Source of the DNA: Aspidiotus rigidus
Lineage: Eukaryota; Arthropoda; Insecta; Hemiptera; Diaspididae
Direction: 5' to 3'
DNA length: 64,000 bases
Assembly (NCBI GenBank): GCA_035079385.1
Contig: JAVHKY010000013.1
Coordinates: 8,864,001-8,928,000 of the forward strand
Shown here: positions 12,901-22,146 of the stretch, in pieces
Layout of the letters: each line of letters starts with the position of its first letter
Position numbering within the stretch: position 1 is the stretch's first letter
Made by a program: the position numbers and the translations under genes
Notes under the pieces: model-generated
Told to the model about the DNA's origin: nothing
The model's input: only the letters and a program-made list of their open reading frames with translations
Databases searched by the model: none

Positions 12901-13385
12901 TTTTCTAATGTGGGAAAGTGTCGAGGTGCATCCCTTAGCGCTCCCAGTAGAGTACCCTCAGCCTTCCTTTTTGCCACTCTAATATCATTTTTTAATTCGA
13001 TAAGTCCTAAGTCCGTTTAAGCGAGAAGCGAAGTATGGGACGCAATTCGATTTTATACCCCAAACTTCGGGACTCAATTCGGTTGTGTACCGCCGATACG
13101 TGAGTACATGACATTCTTCTGCCCCAGACGCTAAGGGACTCAATTCGGCTAGAAAAGGAGCTTCTAGACTCAGTTTGAAATCGCCCGGATTTATTTGGAA
13201 TCCTCACGACCAAAATTTACTTCCCTTCCTCAATTCTGTTGACTACTATAGAGAAGAGGACTGGTGATTTTCATGACCATTCAGAACAAAAAGTCATTTT
13301 TAAATATTTTCATGGCAAATGTCTGAAATATTATAAGAAAGAGGGAACATGTTCCAGTCTGTTTTTTTTTTTTTTGTCAAAATTC
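9994..13385. mobile_element. Foldback element with ~700-bp inverted arms
   Basis: The left arm (9,994-10,678) is the reverse complement of the right arm (12,672-13,385). The outer ends are GAATTTTGACAAAAAA followed by (A)CAGACTGGAACATG-like sequence, and similarity continues inward to CGAACTTTTAGCAAATAGTT facing its complement near 10,660. A GGGACTCAATTCGG word recurs in both arms (for example near 13,068, 13,135 and, inverted, 10,233 and 10,300) and in the middle (10,948; 10,985). The left arm lacks about 33 bases present at 12,928-12,960. The 2-kb centre contains a two-copy direct repeat (near 11,000-11,070 and 11,240-11,310). It has no recognisable transposase. A non-autonomous foldback transposon is the best description. 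Confidence 0.75.
11370..11530. repeat. Diverged monomers of the ~43-bp minisatellite
   Basis: AAATTTCGACTTCCGAACAA with TATGATAGAAGAAGGACAAG is followed by an inverted copy (CCGAAATTTTTCCATGTCCT, CCTCCGATCATG). These resemble the monomer tandemly repeated at 31.0-32.5 kb. They sit in the centre of the large foldback element without the flanking end sequences. Confidence 0.5.
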
Positions 13386-13550
13386 GATAATCTCAAGTTC
13401 AAGGTTGTTGAAAACGAAATCTTTTTATGATAAATTTTCTAGTGTGGGAAAGTGTCGAGGTGCAACCATTAGCGCTCCTAGTAGAGTACCCTCATACAGA
13501 CAGCCTTCCTTTTTTTCCACTTTGATTATAAAATTCTTAGCATAACCATC
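13386..13550 (+). repeat. Extra direct copy of the foldback-arm module
   Basis: Immediately outside the right arm, a ~150-base segment repeats 12,855-12,990 in the same orientation. Shared words are ATCTCAAGTTC, GTGGGAAAGTGTCGAGGTGC and TAGAGTACCCTCA. The module therefore exists three times: once in each arm and once here. This suggests slippage or an earlier insertion. Confidence 0.75.
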
Positions 13551-14351
13551 TGTTAATTCCATAACTTCCCCCTCCATTTGTTTTTAATAGAAAAATATAT
13601 TTTTCTTGCTTATACATTCAGGAAAAATACACAGGCTTATTTGGCCGAATTTTGTTCTGGTCAATGTACAATAATATCAAAAATTTGGACCGGCCATCCG
13701 CAAGAAACGTTATGATCGGTAAAATTGAAAACGGGATCAGCGAGCAATTCATTGAGTGATCTCAAAATGACTTGAGAAGAGGGCGATTTAGACGAAAGAT
13801 AAGAGAACGAAATTTGTAGAGCGTAAAATTTTCTACAACTCATCTCTAGTAAAAATTGATTCAGTTCGATTTGAGGAAACCATTCGCCCGTCACCGCCAA
13901 TGAGTCGTCGCGTTTTCGTGGGGAGCGATACTAGCGCTGTCCCGGCACGAATATTGAGGAAGAATTTTGAAACGATTGATTGCTTACGTTCCGCTAATTT
14001 TTCTTAAGCAAACAAATCTAATTTGAGAATAATTTTTTCTCATGATTTTCGTTTGTATAATTTGTGTTGTTTTTTGGTCGATAGGAAAATAAATAAACAT
14101 TAGACACTCATCATCCCAATTGAATATTTGGTAAAATTATGCACCTATGGACAAAATTCTCTTCTTGACAGATATACAATCACTCTTTTGATACATTTAT
14201 TGATAGTTTATCTCGGGTGATGGATCATTTCTAAATAAAATATGATTCCTTCAAAGTGTCTTTATAAGGAGCGTTTGCGTCTTGTAAATGCTCATAGCTG
14301 ATGAACAACTGCAGCGCTCCATGCGGAGAGCCAGTACTAATCAATAACAAC
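13551..14351. other. No gene recognised
   Basis: Non-coding, moderately AT-rich DNA without a convincing ORF or repeat. At 14,313-14,330 GCAGCGCTCCATGCGGAG resembles, in inverted orientation, CGCCGCGGAGTACGCGCTGC at 15,149-15,168 beyond the next repeat, so that repeat may have inserted into an older palindrome. Confidence 0.4.
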
Positions 14352-15117
14352 GGTGGTAAGCTCAAGTTTTATTCACTTTTTAAGCTGTAAATAAAGCTAA
14401 AGCGAAAAGATTCTTCATTCGCTTAATTAAGCGACTTGATGAGCAAAACAAACGCTCAAACCTTGAAAAAGGCAGAAACATGTTTTTTCTGACAAAAATA
14501 AGTTTTTTTCTAAGAAAAACAAGTTTTTTCCAAGGGTGGTAAGCTTAAGTTTTATTCAAGTTTTAAGCTGTAAATTAACTAAAGTGAAACGATTTTTCAT
14601 TTGCTTAATCAAGCGACTTAATAAGCGAAACGAAGGCTTAACACTTAAAAAAGACAAAAACATATTTTTTATGTTTTTTTTTTTAACAAAAACATATTTT
14701 TCCCAACAAAAACATATTTTTTCCAACAAAAACATATTTTTTTCCAAAAAAAACATATTTTCTTTTTTCAACAAAAACATGTTTTGTACTTTCAGCTTCA
14801 AGCTCAAGTTTTAAGTTAAAACTCATGAGTCTTAAATAAGCTAAGTTTAAGCGAAAATAAGTTTCATTCCAAGTTTGAGCCTTAAGCTTAAGCGAAAAGA
14901 AATTCTACTTTAATTTTAAGCCTTCAGCTTAAGCCCTAAAGTCAAATCGCTTACCACCCTTGGTTTTTTCAAAAAAAAATTTTACTTTCAGCTTCAAGCT
15001 TAAGTTCTAAGTTGAAACTCATAAGTCTAGAATAAGTTTCAAGTTTAAGCGAAAAGAAATTCTACTTCAAGTTTGAGTCTTAAGCTTGAGCCCTAAAATT
15101 GAATTGCTCACCACCCT
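14352..15117. mobile_element. Nested GGTGGTAAGC-ended foldback repeats
   Basis: The outer ends are CGGTGGTAAGCTCAAG (14,351) and GAATTGCTCACCACCC (ending 15,117). An inner pair, GGGTGGTAAGCTTAAG (14,534) and ATCGCTTACCACCCTTGG (to 14,963), repeats the arrangement. All arms carry AAGCTTAAG-like words with opposite polarity. The core 14,640-14,790 holds about five ~19-base tandem units of the type ACAAAAACATATTTTTTCC. The two opposite-strand ORFs here are by-products of the simple sequence. It looks like a MITE that received, or duplicated into, a second copy of itself. Confidence 0.7.
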
Positions 15118-15243
15118 TGATCAATGAAGAGCTAGTACATTGAACATTCGCCGCGGAGTACGCGCTGCTACATGGAATTTCTCCAAAGCTTGCGCGCACT
15201 CGAGAGAGTGAGAAATTTTCCTGTGACATCAAATAGCACACCA

Positions 15244-16869
15244 AAGCTTCCGGAGCACAAATTAACCCCATAAAGAAAGCATGAAGACCTTTAAAAAATT
15301 AAAATTATTTCAAAAATGACAACATTTTTTACAATAAAAAGTTGATTTGTGTGAACCCACGAATCTCAGCTACATTTTAAATAATGGATGTGTCTATTTG
15401 CAGGTACTGTACCTACGAGTAAAACTCTATTTGCAGGTACTAATTATTTTATTTAAAAAATTATATAACATAAAATTTTTGAGTCAGTAAGAACGAAATA
15501 GACTACAATATTGAAAAAAATACGAAATTAAACATTTGATATTACAAAATTAATTTTTCCTTCTGTGGCTTCGCCGAAGAGGTAATGAAGGGGGAGCGCT
15601 AACTACATCTTCTGTGGGGCAAAGTTTACGTCTTTTTGGTGGAAGTATTGTGGAATTATGGGTGTTCTTGCGTTTTTCTGCTTGTCGGTCGCTCTGGGAT
15701 TTATTGAAAGTGCATAACTGGCTCGCCGCACGCTTTGGCCTCCCCCTAACTTTAACTTTCTTCCTGAACTTCAAGATGCCTGAACTTGATTGGGGTTGTT
15801 CTTCAGGCATTGTAACATCTCCTGTTGACCCACTTGATGACTCCTTCAGAGAAGTTTCCGGAGGAGATTTTGCTTTCATTTCCAAGATGGACTGTGAAAA
15901 AAAACTAGCAATGCTCGTACCCGACCTGATGACGCCTTCAATATCTTTTAATGCCTTAAGGTAGGTCTTGAATTGTTCGGTCCCATGGTCAGATGTAAGA
16001 CTAGCAATGGTCAAAACAGTAGGCAAGACCGTATTATATTTGACTGTTTTACTCTAAATTTCAACGTCTAAAGGGTCTTCATCCATGAAATCATCTACAA
16101 CATCGTCGATACACTGATTTTCCATGTCACAGGGGGATGATATTTCAAGGTTCTCGTTGTTTCGCTTATGATAACGAGGGTGGAATAGAAGAAGATCAAA
16201 AATTGAAGATAATGAGCCCTTCTCAACCTCGCGCATCAACAAAACGTGGCGACAGGGACACTGATTACTCAAATAGAACGTGCATGTGCACTCTAGTAAT
16301 GAACAGACATACATCACTTCTTTGTCACCATATTTCTCGCGTACGCCATCCTCTTTATGAACCATGCAGTCTCGTTTCTTCTGCAAAGCTTTCAAACTTT
16401 CATGAAAGAGAACGCAACCACGGTAATTTAATAGAAGGGATGCTTCAGCATGCAATGAAGATCGCACCCGGCGATTGGCGACTTTTATGTGAATTTCTGC
16501 AGCTCTGTAACTATTATCGAATAAAACTGAGCAATTCACTGTCGATCTGTGTTTTTCTAGAGTTCATCAAGAATCGAGCTCATAAATATAAGTTCATGAT
16601 TTGTCAAATGCATTAGTACCTGCAAATAGCGTTTTAGGCGTAGGTACAGTACCTGCAAATAGACACATCCTTAAAGAATATCTCACGATTCTTAATAATG
16701 GAATTGATTTTGTCACATAGGAGGGCAATAGAAGTAAAATAAAATTGATAATCTCCATTTCACAAAAATCAACTTTTATTCTAAAAAATTCCATCAGTTT
16801 TGAAATGGTTTGAATTTTTTGAAGGTCTCCATGCCTCTCTTGTGAGGTTGAGTAGCGCTCTGGAAGCTT
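15244..16869 (-). mobile_element. Mutator-like (MULE) element with ~200-bp inverted ends
   Basis: The left arm 15,244-15,446 and right arm 16,612-16,869 are inverted copies. Strongest is the inner block built from GTGTCTATTTGCAGGTACTG and CTATTTGCAGGTACTAAT (15,390-15,446) against its complement at 16,612-16,670. Similarity continues outward through AAAAGTTGATTTGTGTGAA, GCATGAAGACCTT and AAGCTTCCGGAGC. Long inverted ends plus a SWIM zinc-finger protein (next entry) fit a Mutator-like transposon or derivative. The catalytic DDE half is missing, so it cannot move by itself. No 9-bp target duplication was found by eye. Confidence 0.72.
15550..16539 (-). pseudogene. SWIM zinc-finger MULE transposase C-terminus (ZSWIM-like), one in-frame stop
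   Basis: The minus-strand frame is open from 16,539 to 15,550 except for a single TAG at 16,054-16,056. Before the stop lie 161 residues with a SWIM finger: C84-x-C86, then C96-x-H98 (ECTCTFYLSNQCPCRH). After it lie about 168 residues with TSDHGTEQFKTYLKALKDI and a basic KVKVRGRPK AT-hook-like block. This order (SWIM, acidic stretch, RGRPK) is that of MULE-derived ZSWIM proteins, which bind DNA or zinc. The N-terminal DDE domain is absent between the inverted arms. One stop and no frameshift suggest a fairly recent death, a sequencing error or readthrough. Confidence 0.75.
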
Positions 16870-17189
16870 CAGTCTACTATCTAAAGTAACGGAAAATCGA
16901 TCTATACAAATAATATTTTCTTTTCGCTCTTTTACCTTGTAAAATTTGAATGGAAAGCCACCTAAAAGATATTGTTAAAGTGAACTCACGCCAAACTTTT
17001 GTAAACCTCATTTTTTTAAAATTGATTGATCAATTAAGAAGAAAGAAACATTTAAAAATCATTCCCTTGTTATTTTTACGGGACTACATATTACATAGCA
17101 TCACCTTCGTGTGTAGCGTAAGTGGCGCTTCTAGCAGAGTTCTTAGTGGCAAAACGTGCTAGACCAATACTCGCATTGTTGAAAAATTA
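16870..17189. other. No gene recognised
   Basis: Short unique-looking gap between the MULE-like element and the LINE tail. It contains a chance ORF (16,950-17,162) and nothing else that I recognise. Confidence 0.4.
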
Positions 17190-18026
17190 GTCACTTTGTC
17201 TGATAAAACCAGAAGAATTCGAATTGCTCAATTACAACCAGAACAAAAATACCTCCTCTTGATTGACTTCCTCTCATCTCCACAAGCTATAGCCGACCCC
17301 TTCTCAACGAACCCTTCAATCCAGCGTATATTTTTGGTTCTCCATACAACTAAATTAATAAACTCTCTAATCACATTAGCTTGGATTCCTGACCATGTTG
17401 ACTTCCCCCCCCCCCATGATTCAGTAGATAAGGCAGCCAAACAAGGTACATCTCTACCTAAAATAACAGATCCCATTTTATCACCGGTTAAAGACCTAAA
17501 AGTATTCTCAACTTTGGTTCTGCTCCTGGGAGGATTTAACAAACAACAAACTAAGAAAAATCAAAAGCAAACCCTCTGAGTGGTTCTCATCCTACAGACA
17601 GTCGAGACGAGAAGAAGTCGTCTTAACTCGTTTGAGAATAGGACACACACGTTTGACTCACGCCCATCTTTTAGCAAATCTTGGCCCGCCATCATGTCCT
17701 CATTGTTGCCAAGATAACTTGACAGTGGAACATTTCTTCTCTTGTCCGGTTCTTCATCCCACTGGATCTGCCCTCAATATTCCTCCTTCCATTCACCTTG
17801 CCTTAGAAGACAACTCTGAATCAATAGACTCAACTTTGACCTACTTACAAGACACCAAATTTTTCAATTACATCTAATTCTTTTGTTAATAATCATATAT
17901 TATACCACCTAAATTATAACATTAAGTTATAAGTAATGATATAATTTGTCATCCACCTCTTTTTCGATCGAGCAAATGCCCTTAGTGATGCTCAAGTGCT
18001 CGTAAAATAAATGAAAAAAAAAAAGA
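17190..18026 (+). pseudogene. I-type LINE, RNase H and zinc-knuckle 3' fragment
   Basis: A 5'-truncated non-LTR retrotransposon. The first frame (17,196-17,579) encodes a late RNase H segment with LITLAWIPDHVDF and DSVDKAAKQ. After a frame change near 17,560 the C-terminal domain follows (LTRLRIGHTRLTHAHLL, then a CPHC-x8-H-x3-C knuckle, TVEHFFSC) and stops at 17,877. The 3' UTR ends in GTGCTCGTAAAATAAATG and an A run at 18,014-18,024. The same C-terminal and tail sequences recur at 33.7, 37-39 and 59.8 kb. A run of ten C at 17,406 may be a later expansion. Confidence 0.88.
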
Positions 18027-18112
18027 AGAGTGCGCTATGTTAAGACGTGGGTGTAACAGAGAGGGAATCTCTCTCTTTTACTCTGCTGATTAACACGCAA
18101 TGCACTCTCGTA

Positions 18113-18308
18113 CACTGAGAGAAGAGAATACTCTTGGTGACTAGAAAAAAAGTGTTAATTTAAGACAGTCGCTTTTTTTTTTTGTCAATTTGATCATTTT
18201 TTCCAGTTATTTCGACAGTGAAATCTAGTCATAGGTACTGAATAAAAACAGGTGACTTGTCTTAATTTAACGAGTCACCAAGACTACGGATATTCTCTTC
18301 TGCCAGTG
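18113..18308. mobile_element. 196-bp Tc1/mariner-type MITE with TA target duplication
   Basis: The ends are CACTGAGAGAAGAGAATA and, inverted, CACTGGCAGAAGAGAATA. Inner inverted similarity includes TCTTGGTGACT and GTTAATTTAAGAC. The element is flanked on both sides by TA (18,111-18,112 and 18,309-18,310), the duplication made by Tc1/mariner transposases. There is no ORF, so it is non-autonomous. Confidence 0.82.
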
Positions 18309-18398
18309 TAGTTGTGTCCAGCAAAGTGATTAATACAAGTATTTAATAGGCTAGCAGAGGATGATATAGCCGAGCGATATGGTTTGCGCTTTTGAATT

Positions 18399-18590
18399 GA
18401 ACTTGTGATCCTGAAGAATACAGTTTTGGCGTTTGGCTTCAGAAAAATATCGCTATTTTTAGACTATTTTAGGATATCTTGAAGAAAAAATCAGGTTTTG
18501 GCTTAAACTTGTGACCCTGAAAAATACAGCTTGGTCTTTGGTTTGTGGCTTCAAAAAATATGAAAAAAACAACTATTTTTCTACTTTTGG
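18399..18590 (+). repeat. Two-copy ~108-bp direct repeat
   Basis: GAACTTGTGATCCTGAAGAA at 18,399 and AACTTGTGACCCTGAAAAAT at 18,507 open two similar units. Both contain ATACAG-TTTGG and GGCTTCA-AAAATAT, and both end in an A/T stretch. Non-coding. Confidence 0.6.
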
Positions 18591-18949
18591 CTTTAAGCTA
18601 GCTATCATTCACTGGTACCTAGGAACATAATCATTTGCGGGGGCTACTACTGATCTGCATTAATGAAAGAAATCCTTCACCAAAAAGGCGCAATATTATG
18701 AATACACGATTTTGATTTTTTTTTTCTCTCTATCAATATGAGCCAGATTGGGGGAGTGAACCTTAGTTGTACGGTCAGAATTAGTTTTAATATTTGCGTA
18801 GGTCAAATATGTCCAAAGGGTTGTTGTTGTTTTAATTGTATTAAAAATTGATGGACCGCATCTGCACACAGATCCAACTGGCGGAATTGAGAGGGTCACG
18901 ATGTTTGGTCCTTCATCAGATTTAAGATGAATTTAATCATCTGTGATGA

Positions 18950-19920
18950 TGACATTGTCGAAAATCGATTCATCCGTTTCAACCTGAGCACATACAGTCG
19001 ACAAAGAAATCAAGTCGATTATGAGTAAACAGAATTTGATGAACTTCGATTCGACGCCAACAAGAAGTCGATTTGGAGGTAGTGCGACATCGAAATTTCG
19101 CTCGTCCCAAAATCAGGTCGAAATAAAGTCAATTTTAAACGGATAGTCTTATGCTCACCTACTTTAAATTGACGTCAAAATGTAGTCGATTTAAAGTATA
19201 ATATGAGTTTTCGTTCACTTTACATGAACGTCGATACGGGGTCGATTTCGTGGGTCAACCGTAGACCGGAAGTCCGCTTCTCAAAAATATATCAATACCT
19301 CCTTAAGTAACCGTGAATACGTAACTTATGTGCGAGTAGTGAAGTTACAGAAACAAACACGTCGATATGGAGTCGAAAAAAAGTCGACATCATTGAGCGA
19401 AATTCAAATTGTCGACTGAAAATCGACGTCGATTTTCAGTCGACTTTTTCGAATTTTTTATGGATCAGAAGCCGACTCAATATCGACGCCGACAATGAGT
19501 CGACCTACAGTCGATTTTTGACCGAAATTACAGCCCAATTAAATAGACTCAAAATCGATTCCAAGTCAACAATGAAAATATTGTAGTCAACCGAAAATCG
19601 ACCATTTGTTGCCGTCGACATCGTGTGCCGATTCTAAGTCGATTCCAAGTCAACAAAGTCGACCGAAAGTCGGCCATTTGACATCGTGTGTACGAATTGT
19701 TCACATCTCACTCATAACAATCACTCTTCTGGTAGCCTAAGAGTCAACGTCGAAATGCAGTCAATATGATACTGGACAAAATGTTTCCTGAGTCGACGTT
19801 ATTTCGACTTCAAATCGACGTCATTATGCAGTCGATTTATCGGTAAAGTTCATTTGACGTAGAATTTTAGTCGACTTGGAGTTGGCCCTGCCTACGACTT
19901 GAAATCGACGGTCGACATGG
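18950..19920. repeat. GTCGA-rich degenerate array
   Basis: About 1 kb is crowded with GTCGA/TCGAC words. A longer core, roughly CGTCGANATGNAGTCGATT, is recognisable seven times in the same orientation: near 19,055, 19,173, 19,229, 19,360, 19,487, 19,748 and 19,819. Each has two GTCGA half-sites about 13 bases apart. Spacing between cores is irregular (about 56-261 bases), so this is not a simple tandem satellite. No ORF. Similar words occur at 23,440-23,530 and 25,985-26,060. It could be an aged minisatellite, a transposon with subterminal transposase sites, or a protein-binding array. Confidence 0.65.
19411..19444. repeat. Perfect 34-bp palindrome without spacer
   Basis: GTCGACTGAAAATCGAC is followed immediately by its exact reverse complement. 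Each arm carries GTCGA at both ends. It lies inside the GTCGA array and may mark a head-to-head junction of two array units. Confidence 0.95.
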
Positions 19921-22146
19921 TTCAAGGGGTGGCTCAATATGCTACGTATAATGAGAAAAATTAGGAGACAACAGAAAACTCACTATTTGCATCAAGGCTG
20001 GGATCTATGCGATCTCTCACGTGTATGATGGTTGTCGAACCAAATCTGCAACAAGGCAAAAACAGGCTACATTAAATGGTTATGAAATATGAGCGATCAC
20101 TTTCCTGGGTTGTGGTGTTTGAAGCGGAGATCTACTTCTACGTATCCATACTTCCTGAATTCTTCTGGTAATATGCTCTTCTAGATTTTAAAAAAGCTCT
20201 TCTCGAACGTTCATGAAAATATTCGAAGATACCCACAGACGAAGTATGTTTCAAGTTCTAGGAAGTTCCTTCGCAAGTAAATTGGTCAAAAAGTCAACGT
20301 ACAGAAAAATTTCGATTGTTCGACCGTTTAAAAAGATATATTCGCCGGAGCACAGTTTTTCTTTACTACTATACATTTTGAACACGCGTGTATTACATTG
20401 TAAGTGTATAAATCATAGATAAATTACTTCACTCGTGCAAAAACAGGGACGTATTTTAGTACAATGTGTTTACAATGATTCAGATAACTTGGTAGTTTCG
20501 TCCTTCTTTTCTTCTCCGTGGAGCATTGTCGGTCGCGGCAAACTTCTCATCGTAGAGTTGTGCACTCTGCGATCAACACACCTCTACTTTCTATTGTATT
20601 GAGTCATTGCACTTTTGGGAGATTTTTTGCTGGTACAGTTCCGCTGTACAAATACGCACACTCCCTTATCCCGTGCCAGATTCTTCATGCATTGAAAAAA
20701 AAATGCGCGTATCACTTTTGTTATTTTTTTTTATCCAACAGTATTTACAAGGGTTGTTTCTTTTTTTTTCCTGTCTTTTTCTTCTTTTTTTTTTTTGTTG
20801 TCTCTGTGACACCTTTCGCTTTCGTTGGCAGAAAAAAATCGTTTCTTTCTTTTTGTGTGTGTGCAGCAATTCGCTATAGAATTATAAAGAATACTTCCTA
20901 TTCTATTCGTACCAAGGTTTATCTCATATCACAGCATCTCTTTTAAATAGAAATCAAATTGTCACCTTGCGTACGCGAATGTTTGACGATAATTCGTTAA
21001 CAGTTTGCTTTCTGAATAGAATCGGCGAATCAGTTTTTTGAAAAATTGTCCGGATATACTTGGCCGTGCCGTGTAAGGCAGGCCTATTGTTCGTTGTAAC
21101 TAAGCTTAACCACGCACAGCCTTTCGGTGACTGGGGCAGGACGCGGTACTCGGGGTCAAGTTTTTATATATTGCACTTTTATGGTTAGTTTTCGTTATTA
21201 AGGGACGATTATATCGGGATAACGAACCTTGATACTTGTAGTCACGCTAAATGTTTATTTCTTTACGAAAGTGTTAATAAGTGTCTATCGGAATAGAGAC
21301 CCTTTGCCGCGCGGAAACGCTGAAAAATTGACAGAAAAATTCTTTAGCCCGATGAAGCATTTATTTTTATAATCGGCGTTTCTTTTCTCCTCTTTAGAAC
21401 GCATGAAACGCTCTCGCAACATCTGTAGAATGCGGTTTTTTTCTTCTTCTCTGCACTCGCGCTCACTTAATTATTATGAATGACGTTTACGTCTTTATAA
21501 ACGTTCGCGCTTCTCAACCAGGTGGTTAAAGGCATTTATCGTACGCGCACTTCAATGTGGTGTTCTTCGATAGCTACAAAAAAATTATTTTCGTTTTGTT
21601 CTGACGATGAGACCCTTCACATGAGTCAGTAAACTTACAATAGATTTTTTTTCGCGATATTTTTTAAATAATAAATAATGTACATGTGTACTGGGTAATT
21701 GATCCTTTGTTAAAGAGTGCGTTAACCTTTATGCAGAAAAAGAAAAAAATCATAACAGCAATATGAATAATTCTTAACTACGTACAACATTCATCTAGAT
21801 GGAACTTTTGGACGCCAGGCAATCTTTCACCGTCTCTGCAAATTGAAAATATCTGTACATGTACTTCTGGGGGAGTGGGGATAGAAAATTAATCTCAAAT
21901 TTTCAAACTACCTACCCGAAGCTTTGCTTTCTGTATCAGTGTAATGGTTCAATTACTACTTAATCACCAAAAAGTCAAGTCGAAGGTATTCCAGAGGCAG
22001 AACAGGGTAAATATTCTCATAACGAAGTTAGAGAAACATCAAAACGATATCATAAAATTATAAATAATAGCATGCTGTTTTGAAACATGCCAGTGTGCCA
22101 CCTACAAGAATATAAAAGGTAACCTGAGTCAACGAGAAGCAGAAAA
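19921..22146. other. No gene recognised
   Basis: Unique-looking DNA. ORFs at 20,213-20,422 and 20,518-20,946 have T-run-driven composition and no motif. The stretch 20,900-21,700 is richer in CpG than its surroundings and could belong to a host gene's non-coding parts, but no splice-supported exon could be argued. Confidence 0.4.

Noticed and set aside
14536..14814. Opposite-strand ORFs rich in F, K and N
   Set aside because: Produced by ~19-bp tandem AACAAAAACATATTT units; no protein features.
15614..16616. Plus-strand ORFs at 15,614-15,964 and 16,137-16,616
   Set aside because: They are complements of the SWIM-protein frame on the minus strand, which has a recognisable motif.
20518..20946. 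142-codon ORF
   Set aside because: Dominated by T runs giving long phenylalanine stretches; no motif and no supporting signals.
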